Source: Gracilariopsis chorda (lineage: Eukaryota > Rhodophyta > Florideophyceae > Gracilariales > Gracilariaceae). From it: a DNA stretch of 64,000 nt. The stretch spans positions 62,001 to 126,000 of the forward strand of contig NBIV01000002.1 in NCBI GenBank assembly GCA_003194525.1, in the 5' to 3' direction. The notes below the pieces were generated by a model that was not told the DNA's origin, did no database searches, and saw only the letters and a program-made list of their open reading frames with translations. Positions 45,196 through 54,860 of the stretch are shown here, piece by piece; positions within the stretch are counted from its first letter, which is position 1, and each line of letters begins with the position of its first letter. A program made the position numbers and the translations under genes.

Positions 45196-45498
45196 ATGCC
45201 GCCTACGCCGCTCGCGCTGCGAAATGCGTACATGCGCGTCGTCCTCTGTGTGGCCGAGCTGCGCGTCGGGCTGGCGCTCGTACTGCACGCCGTGCGCCGC
45301 GCGCCGCGGCTGCCGCGCTGCGTCTTCGCCGGCTGTAAACACGACGCGCTGCGCATTGTGCAACGCACCTGCCAGCTGCCCGCTAAGCGCCCCCGCGACG
45401 TCGTCTCCGTCGACGAGCTCGTCGCCGCGCAGGACGGGCTGCTGTTGATGCTGCGTCTGTACAGCTGGTTCTTTCAGCACCGTCTGCAGCACCCGTGA
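45196..45498 (+). CDS. Small possible protein, 100 residues, unrecognised
   Basis: An ATG-initiated frame divergent from the PH-domain gene. The predicted protein begins MPPTPLALRNAYMRVVLC, is helical and amphipathic (LRVGLALVLHAVRR), and ends LLLMLRLYSWFFQHRLQHP. The composition is plausible for a real small protein, and it stops just where GC content falls. I recognise no domain. The frame is open further upstream (to 45052) but without an ATG. In such GC-rich DNA long chance frames are common, so this is only a candidate. Confidence 0.35.
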   Translation: MPPTPLALRNAYMRVVLCVAELRVGLALVLHAVRRAPRLPRCVFAGCKHDALRIVQRTCQLPAKRPRDVVSVDELVAAQDGLLLMLRLYSWFFQHRLQHP

Positions 45499-47857
45499 AT
45501 GCGCGCGCGCGCCTTGCTGCGCGTGTTCATTCGCTGTAATTCGTTGCATGCTTCTCTTGCCGCTCACGCCGCCACCTGTACGCCGCCACCGTCAGCTTTA
45601 TGCTTAGATACCCGCTATCATACCCTCGTACTTTTATACATAAAGTTACACCCACCCACGTCCCTGTTCCCAATTACACAACCCCAACACCCCACACACA
45701 CACCACACACACGTGAACCAAAAGTCCCACCTCCCCCGCCCAGTATCCCCCCCCCCCCTTATGCAACCCGTTATCCACCATTTCATTCCGGGCCCCCCAC
45801 CTTCAGCCCCGGAAACAGCAATCTGCGCACCACCAATTCGCAGCGCTTCACAATTCATCAAACCATGCAGCAATCTCACGTCAAACACAAATCCCCACCC
45901 ACATACATGTGCCGCCCCAAGCATCAAGTGAAACAAACCTCTCGACACACTCGCCTCCCGCCCGCCCGTCATACACACCGCTGCAAACGGCGCAAATCAA
46001 ATCCGCTAGCATCCAAACAACATCTTCTCCATGATCCGCAAAAAGAATCAAAGCACAAAACCTCACAACAGCGCAGAGCCCACCCATGCTCACGCTTTGC
46101 GCCTATCATAATTCGTGCCCGCTTCCTCCCACCACAACAACATGCTGTGCCGTCGCCCATTTTAGTACCATGTATAACGCTACCATCATCGTACCGTTAA
46201 ACGTTAACCTAACCTAACACAACTTGACCACACTATCATACCGATACACACCCCCAGCCAACCCATCTCGTCACCTTTCTTCATTCGACTGCTCGCGCCG
46301 CCATCCCGAAAGCGTCTACCTCTGCACAGCACATGGCTACCCCTTCGCCGCGTAATGGTTAACCCTCCCGGCTACTTACTTTGGCAAACCTTGCAACACC
46401 TAAATCACCTTCTCCAACACTACCCTCCTTTCTGGACGCGTCACACTAGCCCCTTCTTCGTGTTTCAGTCGTATCTGGCTTTCTGGTTGCGCACGGAGTG
46501 CAACCAACCCTGAACAAAACTTTTTTGAACTTCGCACTCATTTCTTTGAGTTAACTGCTCTTGTAATTTACACCACAGAGATAGCACTTCCTGGAACAAT
46601 TCGAATACAACGGTAGCGATCGCTAGCCCCAGTTCACGTTGCAACCATATGCATGGCTCAAACCTGAGTTAATTGTCATGCAGTCAAAAAGTTGAACGCA
46701 GAACGTTACCACCGTTGCTCTTTTGAGTCAAGTGTTACACTTCGTTGCTTATGTACCCTTGGTAGCGCTCAATGGCTGACATTCAATACAAAATACTAAA
46801 ACATTTCAACTTCTTATTGTCCCGCTCCACGCAACTCAAACCCATCTCAACGCAAGGTGCGTTGGCAGTGCGTCAAACGCGCGGTCGTGAATATTGCTCA
46901 CAAAGAAGGGTTTAGAAATTTACAATCTAAGCCCATCTTTGTCACAAGTATTCACGCGCTGCTGCCCCAAATGTGATCTGATCTAAAGCCATTCTCTTTT
47001 GCATCACGACGCTTGTTTTGCATTATACATGGTGTGCTACCGAGATCAGATTACGCAATGTTGCCTACTTCACCATGCCGCTGCTTCGCACGCACACCTA
47101 CGTAACCCACTTGACGTAACCCACTTGACGCGTGCTGTCGTTTGCCTTGCATAGCTCGATCTCCGGATTTACGCAAAATGCTTCCTGGTAATACAACCAA
47201 ATTTGCCTGCTAAACACATACTTGAATCACTAATTAGCTTGCTGTTCCTACTTTCTGTGCCATCACGTCAAGCATGCAGCTTTTCACCATCCCAAGTGTC
47301 TACCCTTCGGACAGAAAGAGAAAAATACTACATTGCAGTGCCTGGTGAACAGGAAAACACCACTCAAACGAACTATTATTTGAGCAAGTCTACCAGGTAG
47401 CTATATCGTCCTAAAAACCTAAATTAAATCCATACGCTGAAAATACACAAATCGAAATAGGAACCGTCCCTCCAAAAAATTTTAATCGACATTGATGGTT
47501 CCACTGGCCAATGAAATGTGTTGTGCTATATTGGCTCGAATGCATTCAGCTGAAATCATGAAGCGCGCTGAAGCGTCAACTTCATACGCTTCCCGCCAAA
47601 GCCTTCAATGCCGTTTATCGGGATGCCATTCCGGGATACAAATCTACTTCCCTCATGCCTACATACTACTTCACGCAAAACATCTTCCAGTTTTCACAAA
47701 CCCTCTCTCCTCATCACACATTGCTACGATATCATGATGCTTCCCACAAATTGCCAAAACAACACCTCTATATCTGCAATTGTCTCAGCATGCATTAAAC
47801 CCAGACATCTTATCTTCAAACTTTCCTAAACGGTCCCCAAACATTATACACTGACCT
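45499..47857. other. Gene-poor AC-rich stretch
   Basis: Starts with about 700 bases of strongly C/A-biased plus strand, where long frames at 45499-46200 are low-complexity. A GGTTAACC motif occurs near 46357 and a 14-bp direct repeat (GTAACCCACTTGAC) near 47102-47130. No gene or RNA was recognised. Confidence 0.5.
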
Positions 47858-48306
47858 ACAAGTGGAAACCGCCTTCGGCCGTCGGCGGCGCTGCGCGTCG
47901 CGTTGTTTTTGTAGCTTTGTGTATTTTGTAGCGTTCGGAGGCTCTCCGAGCACTTTGCTCGCTTGCGCTCGCAATAGCACTCGTAGAACCACGGAGCGCC
48001 GCGGCGCCTAGAGTACGTAGAGCCGTAATCGTTTGTGTTTAGGTACGTAAATTGACTGCAGTGCCAGCCAATGATGAGAAAGTGCGACACGTTGCTTTGT
48101 GTAATTGGGTGGCACTACAGTCATTATGGGAGTGCCAGCCAGTAAGCAGGAAGCTTTGCTGCTGCTGCTGCTGCTGAATTTTTTAAATGGTAGGGAGGCG
48201 TTGCGCCAAATGGGCGATTTGCATGGGCAAACGGGGGCGTGCAAAGCGAATTTGTGGCGCAACGCCTCCATTCAATCAAGAACACCCCCCTCATAGAGGA
48301 ACAAAT
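47858..48306. repeat. Tandem duplication, copy 1
   Basis: About 450 bp starting ACAAGTGGAAAC and ending in CACCCCCCTCATA, repeated with an offset of 464 bases at 48322-48770 at roughly 90% identity by eye. Each copy holds a GC-rich hairpin-forming start (CCTTCGGCCG), a CTCCGAGCACTTTGCTCGCTTGCGCTCGC block, GTGCCAGCCA twice, and a (GCT)n run. It encodes no consistent protein. It could be a non-autonomous mobile element or a satellite seed. Confidence 0.85.
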
Positions 48307-48321
48307 ACTTATAATTGAGAG

Positions 48322-48770
48322 ACAAGTGGAAACGGCCTTCGGCCGTGGGCGGCGCTGCGCGCCGCGTTGGTTTTGTAGCTTTGTGTATTTAGTAGCGTTC
48401 GGAGGCTCTCCGAGCACTTTGCTCGCTTGCGCTCGCAATAGCGCTCGTAGAACCACGGGGCGCCGCGGCGCCGAGAGTATTTGGAGCCGTAGGGGTTTGT
48501 GTTTAGGTGCTAAAATTGAGTGCAGTGCCAGCCAATGATGAGAAAGCGCGACACGTTGCTTTGTGTAATTGGGTGGCACTGCAGTCATTATGGGAGTGCC
48601 AGCCAGTAAGCAAGAAGCTTTGCTGCTGCTGCTGCTGCTGAATTTTTTAAGTGGTAGGGAGGCGTTGCGCCAAATGGCAGTTTTGCATGCTCGTAGAGGG
48701 GCATACAGAGCGGTTTATTGGCGCACCGCCTCCCATCAATCAACAACACCCCCCTCATACATGTGTAAAT
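48322..48770. repeat. Tandem duplication, copy 2
   Basis: Second copy of the unit at 47858-48306, in the same orientation and separated by 15 bases. Differences are scattered substitutions and a diverged 50-base patch before the end, so the duplication is not recent. Confidence 0.85.
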
Positions 48771-51209
48771 CATTAAGAGTGGGGTGTTGAGATATCTGAG
48801 CTGTTTCCAATATCGGACCCGCCCAACCATGCTCAAAAACCAACTAATCTTCCTACCGTAACCAATTCCAACAACGACGTCAACATCTGTGGTATACACA
48901 AATACATTTCTAACTGTTTTGTGCCTGCAGATGCTGTAAATGAAGAAAGCGATGACACCACAGAACATCAATTGAACATGCCAAAACTCAAGGGTAGAAA
49001 TAAGGCTTTTACATGAAACAAACCCTTTTTATCTACCATACACATGGATAGAGCAGTCTGAAAAAGGCTGAAATCAGCATGATATAACTATGTGGGCTTG
49101 GATCGAACATATATGTTGCAAGAGATATAAAATGGATATAAAGGGGTCATCTTTGAAATGAAACTCGCACAAGGTTTGAAAAAGATTTCAGCTGTTTATT
49201 GCTGCGCGTATACAGATCAAACGATAAGAATATCAAGAGCTAGCAACAAACTGCTACAGGACGTAGTCTGCGAGCAGTAACGGAAGACAGCAGGTAGAAT
49301 AGCGAATAAAAAAACTTTGGTTTAGGCTGCTGCATGGGAATGGAGCCACGCTGGCCACCATTTGGAACGTGGAATACAGTCCCCTCTTTTCAACTAAAGG
49401 CAATGAATAAATGACCATGCTGATTGTGAGAGTCATTTTGCACAAGGAAACGACACCGGACGACGACAGTCCTTAATATGCCCCTTCTTAGCTAAAAGAG
49501 GACAAGAAATGGGTTCATAGCTCGAGAGTACCAGCACAGGCGTGCAATAAAAATGTAGTGAATAGGCACAAACCTTGAAAAAGAATCAAAATGCAAGGTA
49601 GAGAGGAAACCCGGTGGTGACCACACAACAAAACCAGCGCCAAAGCCCAGGACAATGTAGCAAACAGACTATACCAGTGGGTAACCTACGCGATCAAAAC
49701 CTTAGATCTAACGCAATGCTAATGATCAGTTTTAGTATAGTAAAATGGTCAACCTGTACGACCTATACCTTAGGTCTAGTACGTGGCTAAAGTATACCTT
49801 GCTACACAAGAAGAGCCAAAAAAAATTTTAGTACAAGCACGTAGAAAGATGTGAAAGACCGATCCAAAACACGTAAAGAGGTGGGTGATGAAGAGTGTGG
49901 TTGATAGCAAGGACGAGCAATCTGCTCTGAGAAAAGAGAGGGTTCCTAAAAACAAGAGAAATGGTTTTGTCCGAGTTGGCTGGACGCCACCGACCCCGGG
50001 CTTTTATTTCAATTATGCTGTGCGCATAGTCTTTAGTTCTTCATTCTAGGTCTAGATAATAACCCATAACAACCTGTCAGGGGACACTTTTATGCCATGT
50101 TAATCCAGCTTGGCAATGGCACTATCCTGTTTAGGGTATTTTTGTGTCCATGTAATATCTGGTGATCGCCGCAGATGATTCCAGCACCTTTGTCTCAATC
50201 AACTCGCTATGTTTAGGCTCGCCACCACTGCCATTATTGGCGACATCACTGACGAGTCCAGTACATCAAGTCTTTGTATTCCATATTATCCTTTTATCGA
50301 TATGGAGGCGAAAGAATATGAAGAAACGCATACCCTGGCGCCGGCGGCTACTGAACGAGAAGCTACTAATGGATTCTCTTCCTACCTCAAAAATTTTGGT
50401 TGGTTTAAGGACTTATTATTGGAATTGGAGGAGATACTGCGTAGAATTTCTGAAGGCGAAAGGAAATGGGAATAAACTGCTGTGGTGTTGAATGACCTCA
50501 TTGCCCAGGCACCGAATCTTTACGTGCGTGGGCAAATTCATGGAGTCGTTTTCTTTGCAAACTGTCGTATTCTGAATAACGCCGGCTCTATTCCACTCCT
50601 TTTTACTATGCTTGATACCCATTCGGACAAATGAAAGATATCTTTTCTTCATTTTGATATTGTAAATGCTGTGTTGTTGTTGTTGTTGTTGCTGTGCTGC
50701 CGTAGCTAGCGCGGGAAGTTACAGCGCCACCACCACGTCCAGCATAGGCATGATTTTCTACGCCACGTCATTGGTAGAACACCAGCCCCCCCAAGTTTGA
50801 GCAGCGCCATGTGTACGCCGTACAACGCCACGTTGAGCAGCAGCGACGGGTGACTGCTCGCATTTTTTGTAGAACAGGTAGCTTGCGTGCCCGATTTCCA
50901 GTTAGCTCCACGTCCACATGACCGGGTGAACCACGCCAGGCGGGCGGTAAGGGCACTTGCGCAGGGTGGTGAGGGCAGGGATGCAGATGGTGCGTGCCGC
51001 ACTGGAAATAGTACCGCCTACGTATGGAATGCAAGGCGGAGCCGCCTGTAGAAGAATGACAATTGGGCAGGTGCAGTGGTGAAGTAACCATGGGGCTAGC
51101 CTGGCAGAGGTCAGACCATTGCTGGACTAAGTATTCCACGTGGCCAAGCTGGGTGCCTATGCAGGAGATTCGAGAGGACCATGCGAGTTCCAAGGCACTG
51201 TGGCCATAG
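48771..51209. other. Gene-poor stretch with microsatellite
   Basis: A/T-richer than its surroundings. A (TTG)n run lies at 50671-50693. A frame at 50209-50475 (88 codons, acidic and helical) starts with ATG but has no recognisable family. No RNA gene was recognised. Confidence 0.45.
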
Positions 51210-51217
51210 GTTTTATT

Positions 51218-52210
51218 ATGTTATATGTTAGGATATTTTCCGGAGGTCAGAGCGCCTCGACAGCTATATAGGTTGGCTCGAGTGCCGCCGATCCCGAAGA
51301 GTAAAGGCAAGCACCCTCACCGTCTTTGTGTCGCCATATCCAGCCAGTAGGACTATAAAGGCCCCCAAGCCATCGCTACCATTCTCCCGAACTGTAAGGA
51401 CTTGAGATAGCGCCCGCCCATTGTGCCTCGCTGCCAGTTGGTGCCTGCGTCACTAGTAGACCCAGTGGATTGTCACCCCAGTGGCTGGCTCTCTGCCGCT
51501 ACTACTCCCTTGTAAACCACTACCTCAGTTGGCCAAAGGACGTAGTATTCTACTACCTCGCTGGCGACAGGCTCGAACTGACCGTATGGCAACGGGGTGC
51601 ATGAGATGGCAGCGCTGGTTAAGAAAACGTTTAGCGTGACTGGTCAGAGCGTGTCTCCCAGGGCGACAGAGAGCACGTCCGTGTCGCCGGGCTCATCCGT
51701 GTCGAGTGATGTAGCTCGTGTTGTGGCAGAAGGTAGAAGAGAGGTGTTGGACGGAACACAGCCAAAGAAAGCGTCATGCACCGACGCAGTTGTTGAGAAG
51801 TCAATGAGCGCGCGTCAACAAGCACTGTGGTGGATGTAGCAGTAGAAGCTGTTGATGAGAGTGGTGATGGTGAGTTTTCAGGGAAAAAGAAGGCGACAGA
51901 GCAAAGGAGTCAATCGCAGAGCCCGTGTTGTTTGTCTTACGCTGCCATCCTGCACTTTAAAAAGCCGTCTCGTAGAAGAGTGAGCTTGTTTGTGCGGGCA
52001 AACTCTGACGATGCGGTGAGTGCTTTTGCGGCGGCAGCGCACGGACAAGCAGGCGGCATGTATACTTATGCGCGAGCATGCCTTTTCCATGATGGCAGAG
52101 CATGTAAATATCTGAAGCATGCCCTGCCATCATGGAAAAGGCATACGTCCACTTTTACACTTATCTGCCCTTCCCGGAATGTCGAAGGAGGGACAAGGAG
52201 TGAAATTTAA
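51218..52210 (+). mobile_element. Possible decayed LTR-element fragment
   Basis: From TGTTATATGTTAGG the sequence looks like an LTR with a TATA-like ACTATAAAGG near 51351. It then reads GTAGTATTCTACTACCTC, resembling the leader of element D just before gag, followed by an ATG at 51606 with a Ser/Val-rich frame. No LTR partner, target duplication or enzyme domain was found. A chance resemblance is possible. Confidence 0.25.
52078..52144. repeat. 21-bp perfect hairpin
   Basis: Arms at 52078-52098 and 52124-52144 are exact reverse complements (ATGCCTTTTCCATGATGGCAG and its complement) around a 25-nt loop, within which GCATG and CATGC can add five more pairs. The size and pairing resemble a short microRNA precursor or a fold-back element. 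Confidence 0.85.
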
Positions 52211-52267
52211 CCCAGCTACACTGCACACAATTTAAATGCTACTTGAGAGCAACAGAGTGGCTTACTT

Positions 52268-52384
52268 CCCCTTCGGATGGAAGGGGGCGAGAGGCCGGCT
52301 TTCATGAACTTTGGCCCTCCGGGCGAGATCGTCGGAGGGCCAATTAGATGTCTCCCTGAGAACTGGCGTGCCATGCACGCCAGT
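52268..52384. repeat. Cluster of three short perfect inverted repeats
   Basis: CCCCTT/AAGGGG (52268-52273 and 52281-52286), GGCCCTCC/GGAGGGCC (52313-52320 and 52334-52341) and ACTGGCGTG/CACGCCAGT (52362-52370 and 52376-52384) follow one another within 120 bases. Together with the 21-bp hairpin upstream they suggest a structured RNA or element end. No gene is seen here. Confidence 0.6.
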
Positions 52385-52492
52385 GAAACATTTCCACGGG
52401 TTAATAGGTGTGCATTAGTTTATTGTACTAGTTTAGATAGTTCTGGTAAACCCTATTTGGGGCAAGCCCGAACTAAGAAGAACCAAGGTTAG

Positions 52493-53903
52493 CTCTGACT
52501 ATAATTGCACTTGTAGGGTTACAACTTCATCAGGAGAGTATCCAAGAGCGGATTCCATCAATTTATTTTCTTGGAAGAGCTCAGATCACCTTCATCCACG
52601 TAACCCATGGGGTTTGCATTCTACTGTGTATTGCTTTGTGTATCCTTTCAAGGACGGGTTTTCGACCCTGTATAGTGCTTATGTAGTCATTTGTCTTTGA
52701 TTGCTTCTTTTTTTCTTTTTCGCCCGTGTTTGGGAATGCTACCGCTTGTCGCACGTTTCGCGGCTCTCCTTTTCTGGTTGCTTTTCCCGTTCCCAGATTC
52801 TTACATTGTAAACCGTTGAAGGTCTTCCGTTGACCATTCCGAACCACACCTCTGTAGGTACTGCCTGAATCCCCCGTGGAAGTTACGCCTCTCATTAAGG
52901 GTGGATCGGAGGGCTCTGTTTCTGAGCATACCCCATCAGAGGGCAAGGCTCTGAAGGCCTTCAGGTGCAGCTCCAACAACCTGGTTTTGCTCCACACAGA
53001 GGGCAACAAACGATACAATCCCTGTTTGTCAAGAAACTAGTGCGTCTACACGAACCCCACACTCAACATCCCAGAATGCCTTATCTTATAGCAATGAAGA
53101 GGAGTTTCCAAAAGGGAATCAAGAGAGAAAGATAAAACAGAGTAAGGAGGAGAAATTGAGCAAAGTAGTGAACATAATGGGACAGATGTAAGCAAGCCTG
53201 GCTGAAGATAACAGCATATTAAGAAAGGAAGGTCAACGGTCAGAAATGGAACCGCAAGAGGTGGAAAACGTCGAACTGCTCCTTGATACCACATCGAGTG
53301 AGTTTAAAAAATCATGAAGGATGTTATGGAACTGAGGCGAAAGAAATTAGAAAATCCAAAAAAGTACTCAGGAAGAACCCCAAAAGTCAGCTCAATGAGA
53401 ACCGCGACCAAGGTAATAACGGAAACTAGATAGATTAGAATAGAAGTAAAAATGAATCCCTTGGAGTATATTTAGCCAAAGAGTATCGTTCATCTCTCTG
53501 CTTCGCTTAAGGAGAAGCGGGGTTGCTTATCTCCGGAATTTGCAGCAACCTCATTGCTGCAAACCCCACTTTTGCTGCTAGAGAAGATCGCAATACTGGT
53601 CTTTTGTCTACTCTTGTATAGTTCGTGTCGGAAAAACAAGGCACAGAGCGGAAATACCCTCTGTTACTCTACTTCGAGAGATTACCTTTACGTCTAAACC
53701 CGAACTACGCTAGCATTAATCCAATTATGTCAATTCCAACTTGTTTCTTCCACATAACGAAAACAAAACAAATATCTTTTCCTTTTAACTGCGCCTTCTT
53801 TCTTTCAAACAATTAATTAGATCTTCTCGAAGAGTGCTGAATCCTATACAAGATGTGAAAAGACTGTTTTTTATGGTCATTGTCTCCATGTCTAAGGTGC
53901 CTT
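52493..53903. other. Gene-poor stretch before the Harbinger relic
   Basis: A 145-codon minus frame at 52581-53018 has no family match I know and starts at a non-ATG codon. The stretch also contains the hairpin at 53539-53563. No RNA gene was recognised. Confidence 0.45.
53539..53563. repeat. 10-bp perfect hairpin
   Basis: TTTGCAGCAA and TTGCTGCAAA flank a 5-nt loop, and GGGG (53519-53522) with CCCC (53564-53567) could extend it asymmetrically. No associated gene. Confidence 0.6.
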
Positions 53904-54860
53904 CTACAATGATAGACTCTTCCGTATCCTGTAGTTTCTGTATATGCGCTTGTCCCCTTCCTTGTAGACGTTAAACTCTTCTTCGTATAGTTCAGCCACT
54001 AGATTTGCTCCCTGTTCATCTGCCTGAGCATTTTCAATAAATACACCTTCTTGCTTCATATTGTTCAACATGACGCACACTTCGCTGACCTTGATAACAT
54101 TCTTCTTGAACCATGAAAATACTTCCTCTCGTAGCATATGAACCCTCGTCTGTAAAACCCGAAAGCATCCTTCCATGTTCTCTCTTAGCCCTTCTTGTAC
54201 TTTTTTATATCCGGTTTCCGCATCATTAGCAGGAGCGTATATTGGGGGCGCGAAAATCTTCCATCAGAGATAGATTCCGTCCACAAGAAAATACCCCAAC
54301 GTTCTGTTTTGCGCATTGCGATGTAGCCTGTACTCAGTACATAGGTTAATATCTTACGTACCATTCAATTTAGAAACGAATAAAGATGATACTTCCAGAA
54401 GGAGTTTTTCATTGTTAGTGCCGCAACGACCTGTAAATCAATGCCATATTAGAGGCCTCTATCACACCATGCTTTGACTGCGATTGTAGGTAGCGTTCCC
54501 TCCTTACTGTTATGATAGTGCCCTCTTAAAGCTCCCGGAATGTTCTTCCAATGAGTCTTACACCCATCAGTGAATCCAATGCACCCCTTTAATCCTTTCT
54601 CTCCGTACCTGTCGGATATTGCTAGCGTTCAATCTTGGTAGGTAGCCGATGTAGACAGGAGCCTCCATAGAGCTTCTTAATGAACGTGCAGAACAAAGAA
54701 AAGTAACCTTTGATAGTTTCGGCCGCCATTCTATAACCACCGCCTAGGTTACCGAAACACAGTGCAGTACGTAGTATTCGCAGACAAGCCATCAGCTCGA
54801 TTTGTAGACGTATGCCTCTTCGTCTGGCAGCATTTTTCGATGTCCCCATATGTTTGGAGA
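53904..54860 (-). pseudogene. PIF/Harbinger-type transposase relic (DDE_Tnp_4, plant-transposon type)
   Basis: A decayed DNA-transposon transposase. Reading leftwards: an N-terminal helical part at 54849-54622 (ACLRILRTALCFGNLG, GYRMAAETIKGYF); the first catalytic block GFTDGCKTHWKN at about 54585-54550 with its Asp codon near 54566; the second region TNNEKLLLEVSSLF near 54420, where the expected Asp appears to be Asn; the third block GYFLVDGIYL with Asp near 54280; and a C-terminal part at 54176-53904 (RVLQTRVHMLREE, MLNNMKQEGVF). The family usually reads GVLQARF and ILHNMIVE at that place. Stops lie between the blocks (for example after SKLNGT and after DGIYL), so it cannot make a full enzyme. 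Terminal repeats were not found. Confidence 0.75.

Noticed and set aside
45499-46200. 233-codon plus-strand frame
   Set aside because: It follows directly from strong C/A strand bias; the protein is low complexity with no family.
50209-50475. 88-codon acidic frame
   Set aside because: ATG start and plausible composition, but no recognisable family or neighbour; too weak to call.
52350-52390. Hammerhead-ribozyme-like core (CTGAGA, 9-bp stem, GAAAC)
   Set aside because: One residue of the invariant CUGANGA core is missing and I could not find matching stems I and III nearby.
52581-53018. 145-codon minus frame containing a YRGV motif like AP2 domains
   Set aside because: The rest of the AP2 pattern is absent, the start is not ATG, and there is no supporting context.
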